DNA of 7,400 nt from Candidatus Nitrosopumilus sp. (GCA_030637455.1 DAOWGL010000059.1:1-7400), one strand, 5' to 3'. Counted from the first letter of the stretch, positions 1 to 5,982 are shown. Program-made: numbers and translations. The notes: generated by a model not told the origin, from the sequence alone.

Positions 1-97
1 CATGGTGTGTTTCAGTTTGTGTGTTTGATGAATGACAGACATGGTGTGTTTCAGTTTGTGTGTTTGATGAATGACAGGCATGGTGTGTTTCAATTTG
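1..97. repeat. 39-bp GT-rich tandem repeat, about 2.5 copies, continuing past the left edge or starting at it
   Basis: Copies begin at 1, 40 and 79, each with CATGGTGTGTTTCA. Copies 1 and 2 differ at only one base (A at 39, G at 78). The third copy is partial: it matches to about 97 with one change (G to A at 93), then diverges. The unit is rich in G and T on the plus strand and unlike the A-rich sequence around it. The period of 39 is a multiple of three. Reading from base 1, each unit gives the 13 residues HGVFQFVCLMNDR, and both differences between copies are synonymous in that frame (AGA/AGG, CAG/CAA). The true copy number is unknown because the array touches the window edge. Confidence 0.9.
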
Positions 98-144
98 AAC
101 ACAAATCAGTTTATGATTTACTTGAACGAGAATTATTCTATTGA
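1..144 (+). CDS. possible C-terminal end of an upstream gene with 13-residue tandem repeats (5' end outside window)
   Basis: Frame 1 is open from the left edge to a TGA at 142-144. It encodes two copies of HGVFQFVCLMNDR, a third partial copy HGVFQF, and then a more ordinary-looking tail, EHKSVYDLLERELFY. In favour of coding: the repeat keeps the frame, both copy-to-copy differences are silent, and the stop overlaps the TTG start of the protease in a TTGA arrangement. Against it: the codons (GTG, CAG, TTG) are unlike those of the neighbouring genes, the repeat peptide is hydrophobic and odd, and the TATA-like box of the protease lies inside the ORF. The opposite strand also stays open through the repeat, so the strand is not settled. 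I do not recognise a family. Confidence 0.35.
   Translation, partial: HGVFQFVCLMNDRHGVFQFVCLMNDRHGVFQFEHKSVYDLLERELFY
109..120 (+). promoter_or_regulatory. TATA-like box for the subtilisin-like protease gene
   Basis: The stretch GTTTATGATTTA is centred about 26 bases before the TTG at 141. That is the usual distance from an archaeal box A to the transcription start, so the transcript would begin at or next to the start codon (leaderless). No Shine-Dalgarno-like sequence lies between the box and the start. Confidence 0.5.
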
Positions 145-1919
145 TACAAAGTTTAGCATTTGTTTTGATCGGACTGTTATTTTCAAGTAGCATTGTAATG
201 AATTTAGATTCTGCAGAAGCTGAAACTGTATATCCTGAAAGATATGTACCAGACAGATTACTAGTAAAATTCAACGATGACATTCCAGCTCACCAAAAAC
301 AAGGAATCCTAAATCAAAACAATGCTGCAATAACTAATGAAATAACACAAATTGATGTTTTAATTATTGATGTTCCAGAACAATCCCTTGAAACTGTAGA
401 GTCTGCTTTACAAAACAATCCTGCAGTAGACTATGTAGAGCGAGACTGGATATTAGAGCCTGAAGCAATTCCTAATGATACTTGGTTCCAAAACCAGTGG
501 CATCTAACAAAAATAGGAGCTGATCAAGCTTGGGATATCACAAAGGGTGATTCTGCACCAATTGCTATTTTAGATACTGGAATAGAATTAACTCATCAAG
601 ATCTTTCTGCAAAACTACAAAATGGATGGAACTTTTATGATAACAATAATGATCTTACAGATGTTTGTGGTCATGGAACCAAAGTTGCAGGAGCAGCTGC
701 TGCAATAACTAACAACGAACTAGGAGTTGCAGGTGTTGCATGGAACAATCCAATAATTCCAATTAAAATAACTGATTCTAACTGTCTAGGATATTACTCT
801 TCAATGATTCAGGGAATTACATATGCCGCAGATAATGGAGCCAAAGTTGCAAACATTAGCTTTAGAGTATTCAATGGAAATGCATTGACTGATGCAGCTC
901 AATACATGCATTCTAGTGGTGGATGGGTTGTAGTTGCTGGCGGTAATACTGGAAATTTTGAAAATTATTCTGATAATCAATATGTAATTTCAGTTGCAGC
1001 GACTTCTTCATCAGATGCTGTGACAAGTTTTTCATCATATGGCCCATACATTGACTTTGCAGCACCTGGTTCTGGAATCTATACAACAAGAACAAGTGAC
1101 TCTTATGGTTCATCTAGTGGAACCTCTTTTGCATCACCCATAACTGCTGGTGCAATTGCACTTGTATTTGCATCTGATTCCACTCTATCCCCTGATGATG
1201 TATACAACAAACTAAAAAATTCTGCATTAGATCTTGGAGACTCTGGCAGAGATGACAAGTATGGTTGGGGCAGAATCAATATTGCTGCGGCACTTGCATA
1301 CACTGTTCCTATAATTGATGATATTCCACCAGTAGTTACAATTACCAGTCCTACAAATAATTCTGATGTAGTTGGTACATTTTCAGTATCAGTTAATACA
1401 TCTGATAATGTTCAGGTTAATCAAGTAGAACTGTACATTAACGGGATTTTATCTCAACAAGACATCTCTAGTCCTTATGTCTTCAGCGTAGATAGCAGCG
1501 TACTCAATTCTGGGTCAAACCAAATCGAAATCAAAGCAATTGATTCTAGTAATAATTGGGCATCAGACCAAATCACAGTTAACGTGTTAACCGATACGAT
1601 TTCACCAACCATTGCAATCACAAATCCCGTTGATGGTCAAATAATTAGTGGAAAGACCAAGATCATCATTTTAGCATCTGATGATTCAGAAATTAACAAA
1701 GTGGAACTTTTCATTGATGATACTCTCAAATCAACGTTAACTGGAAATATCTATGAATATAATTGGAATCCAAAAGGAATTTCGGGTGGATCTCATACCA
1801 TTAGCTCTATTGCCACTGACAATTATGGAAACTCTGCTCAGATATCCATTGATGTAATTATTGAAAAAGGTGGAGATAAGAATGGAAAAGGTGGTGGAAA
1901 ACCCCAGGGTAAAAAATAA
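141..1919 (+). CDS. secreted subtilisin-like serine protease (peptidase S8) with Ig-like C-terminal domains
   Basis: This is an exported endopeptidase acting outside the cell or at its surface. Residues 1 to about 28 are a signal peptide (hydrophobic LAFVLIGLLF, ending near AEAE). Residues 35-105 look like an autoinhibitory propeptide (RLLVKF..., then AVDYVERDW). The S8 domain spans about 115-385, with Asp145 in DTG, His178 in GHGT, the oxyanion Asn269 in GGNTGN and Ser329 in GTSFASP, so all catalytic residues are present. The protein has only two cysteines, Cys176 beside the catalytic His and Cys215, which could form a disulfide like the one in aqualysin-type enzymes. Two Ig-like modules follow (about 396-485 and 489-575), each starting with a PP/SPT-V/I-I-T/N-P motif, and then a basic Gly/Lys/Asn tail (576-592). 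TTG at 141 is the best start: a stop lies at 123-125 in frame and the box at 109-120 fits it. The natural substrate is unknown. Confidence 0.93.
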   Translation: MIQSLAFVLIGLLFSSSIVMNLDSAEAETVYPERYVPDRLLVKFNDDIPAHQKQGILNQNNAAITNEITQIDVLIIDVPEQSLETVESALQNNPAVDYVERDWILEPEAIPNDTWFQNQWHLTKIGADQAWDITKGDSAPIAILDTGIELTHQDLSAKLQNGWNFYDNNNDLTDVCGHGTKVAGAAAAITNNELGVAGVAWNNPIIPIKITDSNCLGYYSSMIQGITYAADNGAKVANISFRVFNGNALTDAAQYMHSSGGWVVVAGGNTGNFENYSDNQYVISVAATSSSDAVTSFSSYGPYIDFAAPGSGIYTTRTSDSYGSSSGTSFASPITAGAIALVFASDSTLSPDDVYNKLKNSALDLGDSGRDDKYGWGRINIAAALAYTVPIIDDIPPVVTITSPTNNSDVVGTFSVSVNTSDNVQVNQVELYINGILSQQDISSPYVFSVDSSVLNSGSNQIEIKAIDSSNNWASDQITVNVLTDTISPTIAITNPVDGQIISGKTKIIILASDDSEINKVELFIDDTLKSTLTGNIYEYNWNPKGISGGSHTISSIATDNYGNSAQISIDVIIEKGGDKNGKGGGKPQGKK

Positions 1920-1924
1920 AACTA

Positions 1925-1945
1925 GATAATCTATACAAGATTATC
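1925..1945 (+). terminator. perfect hairpin just after the protease stop codon
   Basis: GATAATCT (1925-1932) and AGATTATC (1938-1945) are exact reverse complements around a five-base loop ATACA. The hairpin begins five bases after the TAA. It has no T-run after it, so it is not a classic bacterial-type terminator. It may stabilise or define the 3' end of the protease mRNA. The remaining stretch to the tRNA gene (1946-2098) shows no gene I can support. Confidence 0.4.
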
Positions 1946-2098
1946 CGAACTATGCTAGATGAGCTCAATTCTGAAATTAATGCAAACCTGCTACGATTTG
2001 ATACTGTATTGTATTATTTTCAAGTTCATGATGATTAGTTCTCACAAGGAGAATTATCATTTTGGTTCAAATCTCTGATTTCAAATAGAATTAAGCCT

Positions 2099-2172
2099 GC
2101 TCCCATCGGGATTCGAACCCGAGTCTTTGGCTTGAGAAGCCAAAATGCTTAACCGGACTACACTATAGGAGC
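2099..2172 (-). tRNA. tRNA-Glu (anticodon CTC)
   Basis: Read on the minus strand, the 74-base gene folds as a full cloverleaf. The acceptor stem is GCTCCTA/TGGGAGC. The D stem is GTGT/GCAT with an 11-base loop. The anticodon stem is TTGGC/GCCAA around the loop TTCTCAA. The variable region has four bases. The T stem is TCGGG/CCCGA around TTCGAAT. The anticodon CTC reads the Glu codon GAG. There is no intron, and no CCA is encoded at the 3' end (the next bases are AGG), so CCA must be added afterwards. It stands alone, antisense to its neighbours. Confidence 0.96.
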
Positions 2173-2196
2173 TTGATAAAAAACAAATTAAATCTC

Positions 2197-2206
2197 AATT
2201 TAAAGG
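2197..2206 (-). promoter_or_regulatory. TATA-like box for tRNA-Glu
   Basis: On the minus strand the box reads CCTTTAAATT, centred near 2201. A start about 26 bases downstream falls near 2175, three bases before the mature 5' end of the tRNA. Placement and sequence fit an archaeal box A. Confidence 0.5.
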
Positions 2207-2251
2207 AAATGTTTTGACTTTGCATGAATTTGTAAAATTTTGTGAGTTGAT

Positions 2252-2261
2252 TCCTTTATAG
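2252..2261 (+). promoter_or_regulatory. TATA-like box for the 294-residue protein gene
   Basis: TCCTTTATAG is centred about 27 bases before the ATG at 2285, and the sequence between them is A-rich with no ribosome binding site. This again points to a leaderless transcript. The box lies opposite and close to the tRNA-Glu promoter, so the roughly 110-base gap carries two divergent promoters. Confidence 0.55.
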
Positions 2262-2284
2262 AAAAATCAAAGTTAGAAAACTAC

Positions 2285-3169
2285 ATGGAAATTCAAAAAT
2301 TCATTGAAGAAAATGAATTATTGGGATTTCCAATAGGATTGGGTGGGTGTAGAGTCTCTGATCTATCTTTTGATTCATGTGATTATGATCTTTTTATCTT
2401 TGATGGAAAATCAGGATCTGGAAAAATAATCCAATACGGCAATGAATTTGTAACTATTCATCATGCATCCTTATCTGAAACAAATTCTGAAAAACTTCTT
2501 CAGTATCATAAATTACAAATCCTTCAAGACGAATCTTGGGATCTTCGAATGATGCTTTCTAAGATTGAAGAAAAACACACATCGTTATTTTCTGATTTTG
2601 CAAAAAATTGTTTAATTGAATCTCAATTTTGCTGTCAAAAAACTAACGAGGCTATAGAATCCTCTGATGTATTTGCACCTTGTTGGCAAAAATGCGCTAC
2701 TTTCTATTTGGGCAATGCTATTTCATCAATTAACCATTTACGTGCTAGTCCTTCTCATATGCTTGATTCACTTCGAAAATTAAAGAAAAGCACAATCAAT
2801 GAACATATTTCTATTGTAACTCAAACTGTTGGTATTGAACGGGCTACCCCTACATTACTTGAAAGAATGTTAAAATCAACAATAGGTTTTTCTGATTTAA
2901 TAGAAAAAAATAATCATTCTCAAATTATTCAAGCAAAACATGATTTTTTTGTGAAAAATTCCATGCTTTCTGATTGCTATTTTTATTTGGGATATGTGAA
3001 TAAAGAAAATTTTGTAAAAATCAAGGATACTCTAAATCGAGAGCAGGATTTGATACATATTCTAAAAGTTGCATTTGATGTTGAGGCTGATTCTAATCTT
3101 CTTGAACAACAATCAATACTTGTTCAAAAATCATGTAATGAAATACTTGGGATTCTTTCAAGTGCGTAG
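2285..3169 (+). CDS. unrecognised protein, possible nucleotidyltransferase-like N-terminus with a helical C-terminal domain
   Basis: I do not recognise a named family. The 294-residue product has no signal peptide or membrane segment and should be cytoplasmic. Near the N-terminus, Gly20-Gly21, eleven residues and then Asp33-Tyr34-Asp35 match the minimal nucleotidyltransferase signature (hydrophobic-G-G/S, 9-13 residues, D-hydrophobic-D/E), followed by a hydrophobic strand LFIF. The strand after it, NEFVTIHHAS (53-62), carries no clear third acidic residue where an active enzyme would need one, so the domain may be inactive or the match may be chance. Residues from about 70 onward are mostly helical, with leucine- and lysine-rich stretches and several scattered cysteines (for example CC at 117-118 and CxxxC around 133-137). 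ATG at 2285 fits the upstream box. It is flanked by tRNA-Glu (opposite strand) and a small Cys-rich gene, with no operon partner. Confidence 0.8.
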   Translation: MEIQKFIEENELLGFPIGLGGCRVSDLSFDSCDYDLFIFDGKSGSGKIIQYGNEFVTIHHASLSETNSEKLLQYHKLQILQDESWDLRMMLSKIEEKHTSLFSDFAKNCLIESQFCCQKTNEAIESSDVFAPCWQKCATFYLGNAISSINHLRASPSHMLDSLRKLKKSTINEHISIVTQTVGIERATPTLLERMLKSTIGFSDLIEKNNHSQIIQAKHDFFVKNSMLSDCYFYLGYVNKENFVKIKDTLNREQDLIHILKVAFDVEADSNLLEQQSILVQKSCNEILGILSSA

Positions 3170-3191
3170 TGTTCTATCTAGATGTACTAAC

Positions 3192-3203
3192 CTTTTAAAA
3201 TAA
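3192..3203 (+). promoter_or_regulatory. TATA-like box for the small Cys-rich gene
   Basis: CTTTTAAAATAA is centred about 25 bases before the ATG at 3223, 22 bases past the stop of the upstream gene. It gives the small gene its own leaderless transcript and supports the view that it is real. Confidence 0.5.
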
Positions 3204-3222
3204 GTAAAATTACTGATGTATC

Positions 3223-3366
3223 ATGGTAGATCAAGCATGTGGATGCGAAGCTGACAGCGGCGATCCAGATTACTCCTGCGATTGTGCAATGCAAGGTCAT
3301 TGTATATGCAGTGCTGATTGCAAATGTAATACAGACGTTTGTAAAGAAGCAGTTAAACAAATGTAA
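3223..3366 (+). CDS. 47-residue cysteine-rich, metallothionein-like protein
   Basis: A short ORF from ATG (3223) to TAA (3364-3366) encodes 47 residues, nine of them cysteine. The spacing is CGC, ten residues, CDC, five residues, CIC, three residues, CKC, four residues, Cys40, with His26 just before the third pair. Four CxC pairs in under 40 residues is the pattern of metallothioneins and other small metal-thiolate proteins, so binding of Zn, Cu or a similar metal in the cytoplasm is likely, though this is inferred from pattern only. It also has many acidic residues and no signal peptide. A TATA-like box lies about 25 bases upstream and a T-rich stop signal follows. The longer ORF on the opposite strand is a shadow: the clustered TGC/TGT codons make sense only on plus. 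Confidence 0.78.
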   Translation: MVDQACGCEADSGDPDYSCDCAMQGHCICSADCKCNTDVCKEAVKQM

Positions 3367-3387
3367 TTGGATAAGTTCCAATACTAA

Positions 3388-3400
3388 TTTTTTATTTTTT
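3388..3400 (+). terminator. T-rich terminator after the Cys-rich gene
   Basis: Two runs of six T separated by one A lie about 20 bases past the stop codon. Archaeal RNA polymerase commonly ends at such oligo-T tracts without a hairpin. The tract also separates this gene from the convergent one that ends at 3403. Confidence 0.55.
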
Positions 3401-3402
3401 AA

Positions 3403-3570
3403 TTAATCGTCTTCATCCTCAAAGCCCCATGATTTTACTAATTCTTTTTGGAACTTGTCAGCTTGTTTTTCATCTAGTGCAAATCCGCAGTTCTTATGAG
3501 TAGGAACTACGGTCATACCATCTAGTTTGAATTCGACTTCAAACAAGTGGACTTTAGAACATTCACACAT
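3403..3570 (-). CDS. 55-residue small protein with CxC and HxxC motifs
   Basis: On the minus strand, ATG (3568-3570) to TAA (3403-3405) gives 55 residues beginning MCECSKVHLF. Cys2 and Cys4 form a CxC pair, and HKNCGF (His25 to Phe30) supplies a further His and Cys, so four residues could form one zinc site. The middle (FEVEFKLDGMTVVP) looks like a beta hairpin, and the end is a helix with a strongly acidic tail, EDEDD. The frame is open further upstream to a TAA but holds no other good start; a TATA-like box about 28 bases before the ATG supports this one. It is convergent with the 47-residue Cys-rich gene, 36 bases away. I do not know its function; a small zinc-binding fold is the best guess. 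Confidence 0.72.
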   Translation of the reverse strand: MCECSKVHLFEVEFKLDGMTVVPTHKNCGFALDEKQADKFQKELVKSWGFEDEDD

Positions 3571-3593
3571 TTCTGGAATTTCTGTACTTATTC

Positions 3594-3603
3594 CTCTATA
3601 TTT
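3594..3603 (-). promoter_or_regulatory. TATA-like box for the 55-residue CxC protein gene
   Basis: On the minus strand the box reads AAATATAGAG, centred about 28 bases before the ATG at 3570. It shares the roughly 125-base gap with the divergent promoter of the gene at 3696. Confidence 0.45.
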
Positions 3604-3661
3604 GCTTATTTGAATAAGATTTTACTGCCTATTTTTCTCATTTTTTACATTTTTGAAAAAC

Positions 3662-3672
3662 GTTTAACTATC
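3662..3672 (+). promoter_or_regulatory. TATA-like box for the 433-residue exported protein gene
   Basis: GTTTAACTATC is centred about 29 bases before the TTG at 3696. A T-run (3684-3690) lies between the box and the start, and no ribosome binding site is visible. This supports both the TTG start and a leaderless transcript. Confidence 0.45.
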
Positions 3673-3695
3673 CGTTTTGACAATTTTTTTCAGAT

Positions 3696-4997
3696 TTGAA
3701 AGCAACATTATTACTAATTTCAGCTATTACTGCACTACTTTTTGGATCATTGGCAGCTCCTTCAGCTTCAGCACAATTCCAATCTGGAGGAGTAGATCAT
3801 GAAGGCACTTGGTATGCTGGTGAAGGTCTCAAACAAGGGGATTTCTTTTCTTATTCAATGTGCTATGTGGATTACAAAGAATGCACTACATTTGAATTGG
3901 ATATGTGGATTAAAGGTGACATACAAGATGGTAGTGAAACTAAATGGTTAGCTGAAGTCGCTGTATTTGATGGAAATAAAATAATTGTAGGTGAAATGGA
4001 ACTTGGAAAAGTTGCACCAGAACCAACAGGTGGTAGTAAAGAATTAGGAGTCTATCGTGGAGCATTCAAATCTTCTGTAGTGTGGCTATCTGCATTTGCA
4101 ACATCTAATGAAGATGCTTACGGAAAAGGGCCAAAAGCATTCAGTGATATCTCTTGGGGTAAGATTGGAAATATTGGAGGTGAACAGGTACTTCCAATGA
4201 AAATTGAAACCTTGACAGTTCCTGCAGGAACTTGGGAAACAGTTCAAGTCGGATGGAAAACTGGGGGTGCTGAAAGCAGTGTTTGGATTGTAGATGATTT
4301 CCCCTTTCCAATAAAAGCTAAAACATACACTCATGTTTCAGAAGGAATTCCTCCAACAGAATATGAATTTGTTTTATTAAATTATAAAGAAAATGTTCAA
4401 GAATCACCAATTGCCCAATACCAATCAACTTCAGTTGATTATGCAGCTGCTGGATGTGAAACTGACTTTGACAAATCAACTGGCATAAAAAAACCTACAA
4501 ACAACTTTGATTATCAACTTAATATTTTCTACGGTCCTGAAGATTTAGTTCAAGGATGTGAATCTCAATGGCTCATAAAATTTATCAGTAAATATGATGA
4601 TACTGAATTTCTAAATCAAGTTCAATATGATTTTCTTGTTGTAGATGATAACTTGACTCCATTAAGATCTATTGCTCAAGAAGAAGGTGTAGACTTTCTC
4701 TACTCTCCATCTGGACTGGCTATACTTGATTTTATTGTTAAAGAAGATCCTGGCACAGCAAATTATGTTGTATGGATTTATGGTTTAGCACCTCAAGGTA
4801 TTGTACCTAGTGTTGCATCAGATTATTTAGAAATCTCTGTCCCGATTTATGCTAGTGATGGGACAACCCCTGTAGAAGAAATCCCATCTTGGATTAAGAA
4901 CAATGCAGGATGGTGGGCAGATGGCTCAATTGATGATGATTCATTCGTCCAAGGTATTCAATTCTTAATCAAAGAAGGAATTATGAGGGTTCCTTAA
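3696..4997 (+). CDS. exported thaumarchaeal protein with Trp-rich C-terminal motif
   Basis: The 433-residue product starts with a clear signal peptide (MKATLLLISAITALLFGSLA, cleavage probably after ASA at 24-26), so it is exported. The mature part is beta-rich. It has two regions, about 30-230 and 240-390, joined near ENVQESPIAQ, each with one cysteine pair (Cys56/Cys63 and Cys254/Cys288) that could form disulfides. Residues 397-433 form a compact motif beginning PSWIKNNAGWWADG and ending IKEGIMRVP; this module recurs at the ends of many secreted Nitrosopumilus-type proteins, as I recall the family, and its role is not established. No catalytic motif is visible. TTG at 3696 is the start because it leaves a proper n-region (Met-Lys) before the hydrophobic core and matches the upstream box. 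The frame stays open for 17 codons beyond the stop (see 4998-5051), so the C-terminus may have been shortened. Confidence 0.88.
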   Translation: MKATLLLISAITALLFGSLAAPSASAQFQSGGVDHEGTWYAGEGLKQGDFFSYSMCYVDYKECTTFELDMWIKGDIQDGSETKWLAEVAVFDGNKIIVGEMELGKVAPEPTGGSKELGVYRGAFKSSVVWLSAFATSNEDAYGKGPKAFSDISWGKIGNIGGEQVLPMKIETLTVPAGTWETVQVGWKTGGAESSVWIVDDFPFPIKAKTYTHVSEGIPPTEYEFVLLNYKENVQESPIAQYQSTSVDYAAAGCETDFDKSTGIKKPTNNFDYQLNIFYGPEDLVQGCESQWLIKFISKYDDTEFLNQVQYDFLVVDDNLTPLRSIAQEEGVDFLYSPSGLAILDFIVKEDPGTANYVVWIYGLAPQGIVPSVASDYLEISVPIYASDGTTPVEEIPSWIKNNAGWWADGSIDDDSFVQGIQFLIKEGIMRVP

Positions 4998-5051
4998 ACT
5001 GTTCAAACTCCTAGTCCGAGTGGTTATCAACCTGAATCCTGGTATGATTAG
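4998..5051 (+). other. in-frame open tail after the stop codon of the exported protein
   Basis: Directly after TAA (4995-4997) the same frame reads TVQTPSPSGYQPESWYD and then TAG at 5049-5051. The Pro/Ser/Gln-rich composition resembles a surface-protein tail or linker rather than random AT-rich spacer, which would rarely encode Pro four times in 17 codons here. One base change (CAA to TAA) would explain a recent shortening; readthrough is another option. The rest of the gap to 5112 holds only the next promoter. Confidence 0.4.
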
Positions 5052-5082
5052 AAACCAATTCTTCAATATTCTACATTCAAAT

Positions 5083-5094
5083 TACTATATTTTA
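5083..5094 (+). promoter_or_regulatory. TATA-like box for the TPR protein gene
   Basis: TACTATATTTTA is centred about 25 bases before the TTG at 5113. An ATG at 5103 is out of frame and reaches a stop after two codons, so the TTG is favoured as a leaderless start. Confidence 0.5.
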
Positions 5095-5112
5095 TTAAAA
5101 TAATGAATTAAG

Positions 5113-5472
5113 TTGGTTGGTCTTTTCAAACATCCTAAACGCCATATCAAAAAACTTCTTAGAGATGGTGAATATGATGAGGCTATAGCATATGGGAAAA
5201 ACTTAGAATCACAATATTCTAATGATCATGATTTTATGTTTATTCTGGGTAGTGCATTCTTTATTGTAGATGATGCAAAACGGGCATTGCCATATTTTGA
5301 AAAAGCATTTCAATTAGATAATGAAGATGTAGAGACTTTGTCTCTAAAAACTAATGTACATTTAGCATTAGAACAAAAAGATAAAGCTATTGCATGTTGT
5401 AAATATATAGTAAAACTTCAACCAAAAAATACAGAAGCTCAGGAATTATTAGAAAAACTTGATGTTATTTAA
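5113..5472 (+). CDS. small tetratricopeptide-repeat (TPR) protein
   Basis: The 119-residue product is almost entirely TPR helices and probably acts as a cytoplasmic protein-protein adaptor; no partner is evident. Three repeats can be seen. One covers about 11-35 (LLRDGEYDEAIAYGKNL). The second covers 39-72, with consensus-like Gly46 and Ala48 and ALPYFEKAFQLD. The third covers 73-106, with ALEQKDKAIACCKYIVKLQP. The N-terminus is basic (KHPKRHIKK). There is no signal peptide or membrane segment. The start is TTG at 5113, fitting the TATA-like box; no ATG lies early in the frame. The stop is only nine bases from the stop of the convergent gene at 5482, so the two transcripts may overlap at their 3' ends. 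Confidence 0.85.
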   Translation: MVGLFKHPKRHIKKLLRDGEYDEAIAYGKNLESQYSNDHDFMFILGSAFFIVDDAKRALPYFEKAFQLDNEDVETLSLKTNVHLALEQKDKAIACCKYIVKLQPKNTEAQELLEKLDVI

Positions 5473-5481
5473 TTTAGAAAA

Positions 5482-5961
5482 TTATTCTTTCTTTTTCATC
5501 TCATAAGCATTTTCCATTAACCAATTACAAAATGCTGTAACTTTATCATCAAAGTCAGTCCAAACATGAACTGAATGAGGCAAAATATCTATTTTCCAAT
5601 TATCTGTAAATACTCTTACTCCTTCTTTATTTTCATACATGTACGCATCTTCAGTTTTAACATCTCCTAGCATTTCAATTGCTTTTTGTTTGATAATCTC
5701 TCTATCTATTGGAAATCTTTTCTTGTCATAATCTATAATTAAACTCAAATCCCTTTTACCGTATTTTTCAAACTCGTCAATTCTACCTTGTTTTGGAAAA
5801 TTTACAATTAATTTGATGTTGTATTTTTTACCAACTTCTTTTCCTATTTCTACAATTCGAGTATATGCCATTGCTGGATTTTTCTTTAGTAGAAATCTAA
5901 TTTGTGCTAGCTCTTTTTTTAGTTCAGATTGCAAGTCTGTGACCACTTGTGAAAAAATCAT
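5482..5961 (-). CDS. unrecognised conserved-looking protein of 159 (or 170) residues
   Basis: I do not recognise a family. From Met at 5961 the protein begins MIFSQVVTDLQSELKKEL. A charged helical region (about 5-52) is followed by alternating strands and helices: IKLIVNFP, DLSLIIDYD, KAIEMLGD, GVRVFTDNWKIDIL and VHVWTDFDD. It ends with a helix and a basic-acidic tail, EMKKKE. It looks like a compact alpha/beta cytoplasmic protein with no signal peptide. The frame extends upstream to an ATG at 5994, adding MVIIGISQITS. I prefer the inner start because a good TATA-like box (5983-5991) sits 26 bases before it, inside that extension, matching the leaderless pattern of the other genes. If the outer start is right the protein has 170 residues. 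It is convergent with the TPR gene and divergent from the gene at 6043. Confidence 0.75.
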   Translation of the reverse strand: MIFSQVVTDLQSELKKELAQIRFLLKKNPAMAYTRIVEIGKEVGKKYNIKLIVNFPKQGRIDEFEKYGKRDLSLIIDYDKKRFPIDREIIKQKAIEMLGDVKTEDAYMYENKEGVRVFTDNWKIDILPHSVHVWTDFDDKVTAFCNWLMENAYEMKKKE

Positions 5962-5982
5962 ACTTGTTATCTGAGAAATTCC

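Noticed and set aside
1..81. Minus-strand frame starting at 81 (MPVIHQTHKLKHT...) through the tandem repeat, running out of the window
   Set aside because: It is open, but one copy difference changes Pro to Ser and no well-placed TATA box is seen. The plus frame, with silent changes only, is the better of two uncertain options.
1..97. CRISPR array
   Set aside because: The 39-bp units are contiguous with no variable spacers, so this is a simple tandem repeat.
2099..2172. Integration (att) site at the tRNA-Glu gene
   Set aside because: tRNA genes are common integration targets, but no repeated tRNA 3' end, integrase or foreign-looking segment is seen in the window.
3187..3381. 64-codon minus-strand ORF across the Cys-rich region
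   Set aside because: It is the shadow of the plus-strand 47-residue gene, whose clustered Cys codons, upstream box and terminator make a consistent gene.
4086..4334. 82-codon minus-strand ORF inside the exported protein gene
   Set aside because: It is an antisense shadow of a clear secreted-protein gene with no supporting start signals.
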